Assembly: GCA_031553875.1 (NCBI GenBank)
Contig: JAVBKU010000030.1
Coordinates: forward strand, 1 to 36,960
Origin: JAVBKU01 sp031553875
GTDB taxonomy: Bacteria; Bacteroidota; Bacteroidia; Bacteroidales; Rikenellaceae
DNA: 36,960 bases
Direction of reading: 5' to 3'
Numbering within the stretch: position 1 is the first letter of the stretch; each line of letters begins with the position of its first letter. The notes under the pieces were generated by a model, which saw nothing but the letters and a program-made list of their open reading frames with translations, was not told the DNA's origin and searched no databases. Position numbers and translations under genes: made by a program. Shown here in pieces: positions 1 through 7,204 of this stretch.

Positions 1-22
1 TACCCAAAAAGTGCCCCGCCGA

Positions 23-171
23 TGAAGATTTCCTGAATATACGCTTGTAAATCCTAAATCCCAGAACTCCTCCTTTTAGTCTCGCCCTTTCAGGGCTTCG
101 CCTAACGTCGTCAGACATGCTGGGAGTTCTTAACGGATTTACTTCGCTTCTATTCCGGGCGTAAATCTTCA
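23..171. repeat. Large palindromic intergenic repeat, family E, copy 1
   Basis: This is a nested inverted repeat: TGAAGATTT (23-31) pairs with AAATCTTCA (163-171), GTAAATCC (47-54) with GGATTTAC (135-142), and AGAACTCC (63-70) with GGAGTTCT (123-130). An inner hairpin GCCC/GGGC lies near 85-98. The second copy at 5836-5979 shares the patches gaactcctcctttt, taacggat and ccgggcgt and the same fold, but its outer stem sequence differs. No coding potential is apparent. Confidence 0.7.
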
Positions 172-505
172 GATGCGGGGACTACAGGCGCTCCGCGCCT
201 TATGATCTTGCCCGCGTGAATATCGCGCAATTGGCGGAGGGCAAGCGTCTTTGACGCTTTATAGAATTATGTTTTTTAACAACATCTTGCATCGCGCGTC
301 GCGATGCTCATCTCTGCGGCTCGCACCAAAGGTGCGACCCCCGCAGCCGCAGAGATGAAAATATCTTCGGCACACCACGTACTCATCGACTAATACGCTT
401 CATTACTTAAAGAATGCCTCCCTATCTCCGCCCCATCCCTTCCAGATCATTTCGTGCTTGGGCGGCGGAGAGGATCACTATCGTGATCCGAAAAACAGCC
501 ACGCG
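172..505. repeat. Gene-free stretch made of short hairpins (modules D and F)
   Basis: I see no convincing gene here. The stretch holds consecutive hairpins: GGCGC/GCGCC near 189-201, AAGCGTC (243-249) with GACGCTT (253-259), GCATCGC (289-295) with GCGATGC (301-307), a long arm catctctgcggct pairing with its complement ending near 357 around an inner CGCACC/GGTGCG, and GGATCAC/GTGATCC near 473-490. Positions 290-323 match, in inverted orientation, 36664-36697 near the other end of the window (module F). Confidence 0.55.
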
Positions 506-543
506 TAAAAAACAAGGCAGCCGGCACAAATGTACCGGCCGCC
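505..543 (-). terminator. Intrinsic terminator of the dehydratase operon
   Basis: On the minus strand a 12-bp stem (516-527 with 532-543, two G-U pairs, loop ATTT) is followed by a T-run (complement of 507-512). It lies about 20 nt past the stop of the sugar-acid dehydratase gene. Confidence 0.8.
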
Positions 544-565
544 GATTATTCTACTACGAGAATTC

Positions 566-1732
566 CTACTTCTTAAAGTACCCCTTCCCGTCCGCTGGGC
601 GGATGTCGGTCAGCGTGCCTTTATAGTGGCGCAGGTCGCGCGCTTCGTATGGATACTTGGCTATCTCCTCGATGTTTATGTCGATGCCAAGGCCCGGTTT
701 GTCGGGAATGTACATCAGGCTGTTCTCGAATTTCACCTCCTCATTGCTGATATCGCCACGGTAGGGAATATCGTTGGACATGGTCTCGAGCAGGTAGAAG
801 TTCTGCGTGCAGGCCGCGAGCTGAAGCGTGGCGGCGTTGGCCACGGGACCGCTCGGGTTATGGGGGCAGACGGGGATATGATGGCTCTCGGCCATAGCCG
901 CGATCTTGCGCAGCTCCATGATTCCGCCCGCATGCGACACGTCGGGCTGCCAGTAGTCGGCACACTCCATACGCAGGAAATCGGCGTACTCATAACGGCT
1001 GTAAAGACGCTCGCCTCCCGATATGGGCGTGTCGATCTTACTGCGCACCCACGCCAGGCCGGCCTTGTCGTCGGGCGGAATAGGCTCCTCGAACCAGAGG
1101 ATGTCGAACTCTTTGATGGCGTGGCCTATGCGTACGGCGGTAGGCACGTTGAATCGTCCGTGGCCCTCGATTATAAGGTGTACCTGCTTCCCCACGGCGT
1201 CTTTCACGGCGGCGATGCAGTCCAGCGCCTCGTTGAGCTGTTTGGGGGCGATGTTCATGTATTCGCTGCCGAATGGGTCCCACTTCAGGCCGCTGAAGCC
1301 GTTCTCTACAGCTATTTTAGCTTTGGCGGCGAATTCGTCGGGCTTCTTGGCTCCGGCAAACCATCCGTTGGCGTAGCAAGGCACGGCATCGCGTATCTTG
1401 CCGCCTAAGAGCTGGTAAACGGGTACGCCGAGATCCTTGCCCTTGATATCCCACAGGGCCATTTCCACAGCCGAGAGGGCGCTCATAAGCACCACGCCGC
1501 CGCGCCAGTAGACGTCGCGGTATGAGTCGTGCCAGAACGATTCGATGTTGTGAGGGTCCTTGCCCACGAGGCTGCGCTCAAGCTCCTTGACGGCCTGCGC
1601 CACGGTGTGCTCGCGGTACTCCAGGGTGGCCTCGCCCACGCCGTAGAGACCCGAGTCGGTCATCACCCTGACGAACACCCAGTTGGTGCGGTAGGCGTGG
1701 CAAATGTAGGTTTCGATCGCTGTTACTTTCAT
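566..1732 (-). CDS. Enolase-superfamily sugar-acid dehydratase (galactonate dehydratase-like)
   Basis: This 388-aa protein belongs to the mandelate racemase/muconate lactonizing group. Such enzymes remove water from a sugar acid to give a 2-keto-3-deoxy acid, using a Mg ion. It has an N-terminal capping domain (about 1-115) and a TIM barrel. Against the E. coli DgoD numbering that I recall, the key residues line up at a constant offset of six: metal ligands E189, E215 (WFEEP) and E241 (GGERL), general acid/base H191 in EGHGR, and H291 in CPHNPSGP. The first ligand is Glu where DgoD has Asp. It is the last gene of a minus-strand group with an SDR and a mutarotase-like protein and ends at a strong terminator. 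The substrate is not determined; galactonate, gluconate and similar acids are all possible. Confidence 0.85.
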   Translation of the reverse strand: MKVTAIETYICHAYRTNWVFVRVMTDSGLYGVGEATLEYREHTVAQAVKELERSLVGKDPHNIESFWHDSYRDVYWRGGVVLMSALSAVEMALWDIKGKDLGVPVYQLLGGKIRDAVPCYANGWFAGAKKPDEFAAKAKIAVENGFSGLKWDPFGSEYMNIAPKQLNEALDCIAAVKDAVGKQVHLIIEGHGRFNVPTAVRIGHAIKEFDILWFEEPIPPDDKAGLAWVRSKIDTPISGGERLYSRYEYADFLRMECADYWQPDVSHAGGIMELRKIAAMAESHHIPVCPHNPSGPVANAATLQLAACTQNFYLLETMSNDIPYRGDISNEEVKFENSLMYIPDKPGLGIDINIEEIAKYPYEARDLRHYKGTLTDIRPADGKGYFKK

Positions 1733-1744
1733 GTTGAGAGTTAT

Positions 1745-2068
1745 TTAGAAATTATTTTGATTTTGTATCTGCTTCAATCTGCCGTTATCAAATATAAGAA
1801 ATACGGAGCTAAGGGCGATGGTGTCGGACGAAAAATCCATGTATTCACGGTATTTATGCCCCGCCAATTCACTCTCTATCCCCGCCTTACTCATATCGGT
1901 ATTGTTGACTATCCCGATCACAGTTTCCAGGTCGCTCTTTATACTTGTATAACTGTCATCGTAATAGGCTAATGTAACGCCGTGGTCGACAATTGTGTAG
2001 AGCGAGTATCCCGTTACGAAAACAAGGAGGCTCAGACATATCCAGAATGCGGGTTTCCACTTGTTCAT
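1745..2068 (-). CDS. Small membrane-anchored hypothetical protein
   Basis: This is a 107-aa protein that I do not recognise. Residues 8-27 form one hydrophobic segment after a short basic N-terminus (MNKWK), so it is probably an inner-membrane or secreted protein with an uncleaved anchor. The rest is soluble and mixed, with a Lys/Gln/Asn-rich tail. It lies between the SDR gene (38 nt upstream) and the dehydratase gene (12 nt downstream) on the same strand and is probably co-transcribed. Nothing in the sequence links it to sugar-acid breakdown. The TM segment, spacing and absence of a competing frame make it likely to be real. Confidence 0.6.
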   Translation of the reverse strand: MNKWKPAFWICLSLLVFVTGYSLYTIVDHGVTLAYYDDSYTSIKSDLETVIGIVNNTDMSKAGIESELAGHKYREYMDFSSDTIALSSVFLIFDNGRLKQIQNQNNF

Positions 2069-2106
2069 ATCGTTTGCGATTTTTAGTTAGATGCAATGTA
2101 ATATTA

Positions 2107-2862
2107 CTACGGATGCAGGTACATACACCCGTTCACGTCGATGGTTATTCCGGTGAGGTAGTGCGAGTTTTCGCTGCAAAGGAACGTCACGACGTTACCC
2201 ACGTCTTCGAGTTTGCCGAGGCCGAGGGGCACTTTTTCGCTCAGCTTGCGGACCCCCTCCTCGCCATGGGTCTGGGTGAGGAGCTCGGTTTCTATGATCC
2301 CGGGAGCGATACAATTCACGGTGATGCCCAGCGGCGCGCCGGTACGGGCGAGGGTCTTGGTCATGCTCATCTGCCCTCCCTTGGTGGCAGCGTAGTGCAC
2401 ATGGCCGAACAGGGCCCCTTGCTGGGCTACCAACGACGAAATAAATATTATGCGGCCCCATTTCTGCTCGCGCATCATCTCCATAGCCCGGCGCGAACAG
2501 TAGAATCCACTGGTGAGATTGGTGCGGATGATCCAGTCCCAATCCTCGTCGGTGGTCTCGAAAATGTCTTTGGCCTGCGAGGTGCCGGCGTTATTTATAA
2601 GTATATCGAGGCGACCGTAGCGCTCCTTTATCATGGCGAACATCTCGTCTACGCTTTGCGAATTGCCCACGTCGGCCTTCCATTTTATGGCCTTGCCGCC
2701 CGCTTTTTCGATCGTGGCCACCACTTCGTCGGCAGATTTCTCCGAGGAATTGTAGTTGACGACGACTTCGGCGCCTGCGGCCGCCAGATCGATGGCGATA
2801 CCCCTGCCGATACCTTTCGACGCGCCGGTGACAAGCGCGATCTTGCCTTTTAAATCCTTCAT
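2107..2862 (-). CDS. Short-chain dehydrogenase/reductase (FabG-like)
   Basis: This 251-aa protein is a classical SDR with an NAD(P)-binding Rossmann fold. The cofactor motif TGASKGIG is at 12-19, NNAG at 90-93, catalytic Ser at about 142-143, and Y157-x3-K161. The length is typical of the family. The sequence resembles FabG, but the neighbours (sugar-acid dehydratase, mutarotase-like protein, GntR regulator) point to oxidation of a sugar or keto-deoxy acid rather than fatty-acid synthesis. Its start overlaps the stop of the DUF4380 gene by 4 nt (ATGA), so the two are translationally coupled. The family is known; the substrate is inferred only from context. Confidence 0.85.
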   Translation of the reverse strand: MKDLKGKIALVTGASKGIGRGIAIDLAAAGAEVVVNYNSSEKSADEVVATIEKAGGKAIKWKADVGNSQSVDEMFAMIKERYGRLDILINNAGTSQAKDIFETTDEDWDWIIRTNLTSGFYCSRRAMEMMREQKWGRIIFISSLVAQQGALFGHVHYAATKGGQMSMTKTLARTGAPLGITVNCIAPGIIETELLTQTHGEEGVRKLSEKVPLGLGKLEDVGNVVTFLCSENSHYLTGITIDVNGCMYLHP

Positions 2863-4079
2863 AATTCTATGGTTTTTAGTGTTTTGCTCTCTTTTGTAGT
2901 GGTGTCGGTGAATATTATGATGACAGTCGCCGCCTCGTCCGGCATCCTGCCTTCGTATTCGAAGCCTTCCAGCGGCGACACCCCGGCCTTGAATAATACG
3001 GTTTCATTGTTTGGTGTCGTGGCAACGATCTCGATAGTCCCCCCGGAGAAGAAGCCGTAACCCATCGTGAGGCGGCCCTTGCCGTCCACTATCGGGGGTG
3101 AAGATTCCACGTGATCCGGCCCCGCATCGACAACATGGCCGCCCTTGGGGATGGTACACATCCGCAGGCGGTAATCGAGCGTGTTACGGCCGTCGGGAGG
3201 TATGTCGCGCAGCGGCGACACAGGCTCTATCTCGAGGTAGGGAGGGTTGGCCGCCTTGTCATTCGCGAGTTCCTTGACCTCCCCGCGCGAGTAGAAGATG
3301 CCGCGCCCCTGGGTCCATACCTCTATGGTATTGCCGCCGGGGTACTCCGCGCCGGCTACTTTGGGTCCGTAATCCACGACCATGACCTTGCCGCTCCGGG
3401 AGTCGGAAAAGGCCGCCCATCCCGCGGCGGAATCGGCGCCCATCTTGCCCACCAGGTAACCGTACCGGGCTATGACGTTACGCCCCTCGCGGGCGAACTG
3501 TGGGCTGTTGACAAGGCCGTGGCTTATCTTGAAGCCGTCGGAGTATATGCTTTCCGGATTGGCGGGAATGGTCACCACGCTCTCTTCCCCTGGAGTGTCC
3601 GAGGCCGCGAGTTGTATCACGGGCCATACCGCCCAACGACGGGTCTCCGAAGCGCCGTTAACGAGCGAGGCCGATATATTTATTCCTCGCTCGTCGAGAC
3701 TTATATCGCGTGTAATGGTCAGTCCGGTGAAATTATCGTGGGGGCTGGTAAGGCGCAGTACGCCGGCGTCGGACACCTCCGCAGTATATATTCCGCCGTC
3801 GAGTACCGGGTCCGGAGGGCCGGGCCACTGGTGGTCGCCGCTCCACCCCTGCGGTGAGGGCCATATCTTTTCGCCACCAAAATTCTGCCAGAGGCCGTTC
3901 CATTCGGGTGTGGGCTGAGTGTTGGGTGCGCTACGTAGCGACTCGTTCTCGAAGAGGAACTTATGTCCCCCGAACTCTATCTGCATAATGCGTCCGCCGA
4001 GCTCCGGCACGACGTATACTTTCGTGTCGCCACGCTCGAGCAGCCACGCCTCGCGGCCGTTATATTTTATTTGTTCCAT
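2859..4079 (-). CDS. DUF4380 / galactose-mutarotase-like protein
   Basis: This 406-aa protein has a beta-rich sequence resembling DUF4380 proteins, which have a galactose-mutarotase-like sugar-binding fold. Typical features are VPELGGRIMQIEFGG near the N-terminus, NGLWQNFGGEKIWPSPQGW around 60-80, and a final Ig-like strand-rich segment (about 320-406). There is no convincing signal peptide, so it is probably cytoplasmic. It is first in the minus-strand operon, overlapping the SDR gene by 4 nt, and is divergent from the GntR gene. It may convert or bind the sugar anomer that feeds the dehydrogenase and dehydratase; this is inference. The catalytic residues cannot be assigned by eye. Confidence 0.7.
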   Translation of the reverse strand: MEQIKYNGREAWLLERGDTKVYVVPELGGRIMQIEFGGHKFLFENESLRSAPNTQPTPEWNGLWQNFGGEKIWPSPQGWSGDHQWPGPPDPVLDGGIYTAEVSDAGVLRLTSPHDNFTGLTITRDISLDERGINISASLVNGASETRRWAVWPVIQLAASDTPGEESVVTIPANPESIYSDGFKISHGLVNSPQFAREGRNVIARYGYLVGKMGADSAAGWAAFSDSRSGKVMVVDYGPKVAGAEYPGGNTIEVWTQGRGIFYSRGEVKELANDKAANPPYLEIEPVSPLRDIPPDGRNTLDYRLRMCTIPKGGHVVDAGPDHVESSPPIVDGKGRLTMGYGFFSGGTIEIVATTPNNETVLFKAGVSPLEGFEYEGRMPDEAATVIIIFTDTTTKESKTLKTIEL

Positions 4080-4099
4080 GGTACTAACAACAGTAACTT

Positions 4100-4247
4100 C
4101 CTACTTTTGCCATTGCCGCAAAAGTAGGCAAAAAGTCTAGCCGCGTCTTCTGCCGGGGTCTCTTCCGGGAGCTTCCCTCGTTACACGATAACTGAGGGTG
4201 ATCTCCCTCACGAGACCTGTTTCCGGCAGAAGCCCGATGCGGCGATT
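4100..4247 (-). repeat. 148-bp structured intergenic repeat, family C, copy 1 (inverted)
   Basis: This copy is in reverse orientation to the copies at 5533-5680 and 36817-36960. Read on the minus strand it has a closing stem CTTCTGCCGG/CCGGCAGAAG, an inner AGGTCTC/GAGACC stem, a central hairpin CCCTC-a-GTTA/TAAC-GAGGG, and a separate hairpin CCTACTTTTGC/GCAAAAGTAGG at the far end. It fills the gap between the sugar-acid operon and the GntR gene. No ORF is evident. Confidence 0.8.
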
Positions 4248-4356
4248 ATTTTGTTAATCTCTATTATTCTGGCCCTCTATGATTTTACATTTTAACCAGT
4301 TCCACAATCAACTTCCCCCCGGCCACTCACGCCGTGTTTCCCGGCTTAGCCCGGCA

Positions 4357-4374
4357 ACTGTGGTCTACTGTGGT
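4357..4374. promoter_or_regulatory. Tandem ACTGTGGT repeat, candidate operator
   Basis: ACTGTGGT occurs at 4357-4364 and again at 4367-4374, exactly 10 bp apart, with a further partial TGTGGT following. The pair sits about 25 bp upstream of the presumed -7 box of the GntR gene, in the gap shared with the divergent sugar-acid operon. Helical phasing suits a regulator bound on one face. This is inference from position only. Confidence 0.3.
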
Positions 4375-4399
4375 GTGGTGTAAAATTATTCCTTTTTTT

Positions 4400-4407
4400 T
4401 ATATTTG
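4400..4407 (+). promoter_or_regulatory. Bacteroidetes-type -7 box for the GntR gene
   Basis: The sequence TATATTTG matches TAnnTTTG exactly. Initiation a few bases downstream would leave a leader of roughly 30 nt before the ATG at 4441, which supports that start over the upstream ATG at 4405. No good -33 TTTG is visible at the expected distance. Confidence 0.5.
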
Positions 4408-4440
4408 CAAAACGAATGCACATTTTTATCCTTTCCCATA

Positions 4441-5469
4441 ATGAAAATCGAGATAGACGCCCTCTCGGGCACGCCCATATACCAGCAGGTGATACGCGGC
4501 ATAAAGGAGCTGATCGACGGCGGAACCCTATCCGCCGGCGACCTGCTGCCATCGATGAACGCCCTGAGCGCCGAGTTGGGCATATCTAAGGAGACGGTGA
4601 AAAAATCATATAATCTCCTAAGCGACATGGGCTACATAGCCCCCGCGCACGGCAAGGGTTTTTTCGTGTGCGACCTGGGCGGCGGGCGCAGGGAGAGGGT
4701 GCTGATGCTGTTCGACAAGCTGAGCACCTACAAACTACTGCTGTTCCGTTCATTCTCCGAGGCTCTCGGCGACCGGGCCGACATCACCATACACGTGCAC
4801 AACCAGGACGTGGGCGCGTTCCGCTCGCTGCTCGAATCGAGCCTCGACAGCTACGACCACTACATAATAACCCCCCACTTCCCGCTCGACCTCCCCACGC
4901 AGAAAGAGGTGCTGGGACTGCTCAAAAAGGTGCCCAGCCGCAAGCTTATAATCCTCGACAGGGACATGCAGGGATTGAAGGGCAATTACGGAGCAGTGTA
5001 TCAAGACTTTGGCAACGACACCTACGAGGCTCTGGCCCAGAGCCTGCCCCTGCTGCGCAAATATAGAAAGATCAACACCTTAATAACCAAGGGCAGCCTC
5101 TACCACGAACTTATACGTGAGGGTATGTCGAGGTTTTTCGAGGAGCACCGGCTCGACCACTCATTCATCCGCGACGCGGGCGCGGTGAAATTGGGGCGCG
5201 GTGAAGTATATATAGTGATGGGCGGGCAACTCGACACCGAGATGTTCGACATACTTCGCGCCGCCGAAAAGGAAGGGCTTAAAATAGGGAAAGACATAGG
5301 AATCGTATCGTTCAACGACTCGCCGATCAACGAATTCATTCTCGGAGGGCTGACCACCTTCTCCACCGACTTCTCCGAAATGGGCCGTCTCGCCGCTGGT
5401 ATGATCCTCGACCGCCGCACCTCCCGCATACATAATAAGTTCGCATTGATACAGAGGGGGACGCTGTAG
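4441..5469 (+). CDS. GntR-type transcription regulator with periplasmic-binding-like sugar sensor
   Basis: This 342-aa protein has an N-terminal GntR winged helix (about 8-78: TPIYQQVIRGIKELI, then LPSMNALSAELGISKETVKKS in two runs) followed by a LacI/periplasmic-binding-protein-like effector domain (about 85-342). It differs from classical GntR proteins with FadR or UTRA domains; the combination is common in Bacteroidota. An ATG at 4405 is in frame, but MKIEIDAL at 4441 is where the family usually begins, and the -7 box at 4400 would place 4405 ahead of the transcript start. It is divergent from the mutarotase-SDR-dehydratase genes and is the likely sugar-responsive regulator of that operon, by inference from position. 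Confidence 0.85.
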   Translation: MKIEIDALSGTPIYQQVIRGIKELIDGGTLSAGDLLPSMNALSAELGISKETVKKSYNLLSDMGYIAPAHGKGFFVCDLGGGRRERVLMLFDKLSTYKLLLFRSFSEALGDRADITIHVHNQDVGAFRSLLESSLDSYDHYIITPHFPLDLPTQKEVLGLLKKVPSRKLIILDRDMQGLKGNYGAVYQDFGNDTYEALAQSLPLLRKYRKINTLITKGSLYHELIREGMSRFFEEHRLDHSFIRDAGAVKLGRGEVYIVMGGQLDTEMFDILRAAEKEGLKIGKDIGIVSFNDSPINEFILGGLTTFSTDFSEMGRLAAGMILDRRTSRIHNKFALIQRGTL

Positions 5470-5532
5470 CGGGGATATTACCTACGTCAAGTATTAACCC
5501 GCATATTAAGATTTACGCCCGGAGGGCAAAAT

Positions 5533-5680
5533 AATCGCCGCTTTAGGCTTCTGACGGAAGTAGGTCTCGTGAGGGAGATCACCTGAGCTACCGTGTAGCG
5601 AGGGAAGCCTCCCGGAAGAGACCCCGGCAGAAGACGCGGCTAGACCTTTTGCCTACTTTTAGGGCGATGCTAAAAGTAGG
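5533..5680 (+). repeat. 148-bp structured intergenic repeat, family C, copy 2
   Basis: This is the same length as copy 1, in the opposite orientation. The central hairpin here is GCTA-ccgtg-TAGC, where copy 1 has GTTA-tcgtg-TAAC: one T-A pair became C-G. The terminal hairpin is CCTACTTTTA/TAAAAGTAGG, where copy 1 closes with a G-C pair instead of A-T. The outer stem has one mismatch (CTTCTGaCGG). It starts about 60 bp after the GntR stop codon. Confidence 0.8.
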
Positions 5681-5743
5681 TCGCCGAAGGCGAAATAAAC
5701 TATTGCAAATATTTCTCTTTGTACCTTTTGTGCACACAAAAGG

Positions 5744-5827
5744 GTGCCTACCGGCACACGGATAGGGTTGATACCATATAATATCTGATAGTGATTCAAT
5801 TCTCAACCCTTAAAGCGTCTGTGACGC
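5744..5827 (+). repeat. Structured intergenic repeat, family D, copy 1
   Basis: The module holds hairpins GTGCC/GGCAC (5744-5757), AGGGTTGA (5764-5771) with TCAACCCT (5803-5810), and GCGTC (5815-5819) with GACGC (5823-5827). A second copy at 36701-36770 shares the sequence ggcacacggata and the order of hairpins, but its middle stem is AGATT/AATCT. Confidence 0.65.
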
Positions 5828-5835
5828 CCGCCTGC

Positions 5836-5979
5836 GGATATTCACTGACAGGGGGTTTCGTACATCCTAAAACGTCGAACTCCTCCTTTTTAGCCAGGCC
5901 TGCGCTGTGTCTAACAGTCGTTAGACACAGCGTCGTTTTTTAACGGATTACCTCGACCCCTGTCCGGGCGTGAATATCC
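5836..5979 (+). repeat. Large palindromic intergenic repeat, family E, copy 2
   Basis: The outer stem GGATATTCAC (5836-5845) pairs with GTGAATATCC (5970-5979), ACAGGGG (5848-5854) with CCCCTGT (5957-5963), and GTA-c-ATCC (5860-5867) with GGATTAC (5945-5951). A perfect 13-bp hairpin lies inside (5903-5915 with 5920-5932, loop agtc). The fold matches 23-171 while the paired bases differ. Confidence 0.7.
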
Positions 5980-6031
5980 CCAATTGGCGGGAGATAGGCG
6001 TTCAAAGAACGCCTTAGAATTTGCTGTTACA

Positions 6032-6072
6032 AAATAGTGTGGCCTGCGCAAAAAGCGCAGGCCACACTATTT
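6032..6072 (-). terminator. Strong hairpin terminator after korB
   Basis: A perfect 18-bp stem (6032-6049 with 6055-6072) has a 5-nt loop and lies about 30 nt past the korB stop. It is symmetric and could stop transcription from either side. The U-run after the stem on the minus strand is short (attttgt). Confidence 0.8.
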
Positions 6073-6103
6073 AATCCCGGCGGGTCGAAACCCTCCGAAT
6101 TAT

Positions 6104-7132
6104 CTATATCGTCCAGGTGTCGCCGCTGCCAAGCAGCTCGTCCATGGTGCGCATGGGATTCGCGGCCTTGACCTCCTCGATCTGCTCCTCCATGGCACGG
6201 TCGTAGGACTTGTCCTTCACGTCGCGGATAACGCCCATGGCCACGGGGAATTCGGGATGTTTCATATTCACCAGCATGGAGTGGAGAATGGGGTTTGCCT
6301 CATGGGCGTCGTGGGTAAGGATATCGTCGATGGTAACGCCGTTTTCGCCTAAAGTCACCACTTCGAGGTTGAATCCGCGCAGGACGAGGCCCTTGTTCTT
6401 CTCCTTACCGAAGAGCATCTTCTCGCCGTGGCGCAGGACGATGGTGTTTTCCTCGCGGGTCTGCTTGTCGGCGGCAAAGGCAGCGTGGGTCTTATCGTTG
6501 AATATCACACAGTTCTGGAGTATCTCCACCACGGATGTACCCTCATGCTGCGCACCTTCGATAAGGCATTCGGTGGTCAACGCCAGGTCGGCGTCGACCG
6601 AGCGGGCGAAGAACGTACCCCTCGCGCCTATCACAAGTTCGCCCGGGATAAAGGGTTTCTCGATGGTACCGAATGGCGAGGTCTTGGTGACCTTGCCCAG
6701 CTTTGACGTAGGCGAATACTGCCCCTTGGTCAGACCGTATATCTCGTTGTTGAACAACAGCAGGTTGATGTCGACGTTACGCCTCACCACATGGATGAAG
6801 TGGTTACCGCCGATAGCCAGCGAGTCGCCGTCGCCGGTGATCTGCCACACGCTAAGTTTCGGATTGGCTACCTTAACGCCTGTGGCTATGGCCGCCGCAC
6901 GGCCGTGGATGCCGTGGAAGCCGTAGGTCTTCATATAATAGGGGAAGCGCGACGAGCAGCCGATACCCGAAATGAAGGCGTAGTCCTGGTGCTCGTAACC
7001 CATGCGCTCCGACACCTCGGGCAGGGCCTTGCACACCGCGGCCAGGATGGCGTGGTCGCCGCAACCCGGGCACCACTTGATCTCTTTATCGGTCTTGAAA
7101 TCGGCGGGAGTATATTTATATTGCTGGTTCAT
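6104..7132 (-). CDS. korB: 2-oxoacid:ferredoxin oxidoreductase, beta subunit
   Basis: This 342-aa protein is the thiamine-diphosphate-binding subunit of a 2-oxoacid (probably 2-oxoglutarate) ferredoxin oxidoreductase, which interconverts a 2-oxoacid plus CoA with acyl-CoA, CO2 and reduced ferredoxin. Motifs: CPGCGDH at 21-27 (Fe-S and TPP region), TGDGDS at 99-104 and NNEIYGLTKGQ at 128-138 (TPP/Mg site). An upstream in-frame ATG at 7195 is less likely, because the family begins close to MNQQYKYTPADFKTDKEIKW, so I place the start at 7132. It lies 72 nt downstream of korA with this start, on the same strand. The 2-oxoglutarate assignment rests on resemblance to KorB; other 2-oxoacids are not excluded. 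Confidence 0.9.
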   Translation of the reverse strand: MNQQYKYTPADFKTDKEIKWCPGCGDHAILAAVCKALPEVSERMGYEHQDYAFISGIGCSSRFPYYMKTYGFHGIHGRAAAIATGVKVANPKLSVWQITGDGDSLAIGGNHFIHVVRRNVDINLLLFNNEIYGLTKGQYSPTSKLGKVTKTSPFGTIEKPFIPGELVIGARGTFFARSVDADLALTTECLIEGAQHEGTSVVEILQNCVIFNDKTHAAFAADKQTREENTIVLRHGEKMLFGKEKNKGLVLRGFNLEVVTLGENGVTIDDILTHDAHEANPILHSMLVNMKHPEFPVAMGVIRDVKDKSYDRAMEEQIEEVKAANPMRTMDELLGSGDTWTI

Positions 7133-7204
7133 GTCTGTACTTGTTTGGAAATGGTGATTATTTGGTTCTCTCGGCCCGTGTGACGCTTTGGCCATCCGGG
7201 GGAC

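Noticed and set aside
414..626. 70-codon frame near the window start
   Set aside because: It crosses the terminator of the dehydratase operon and overlaps the 3' end of that gene; it looks random.
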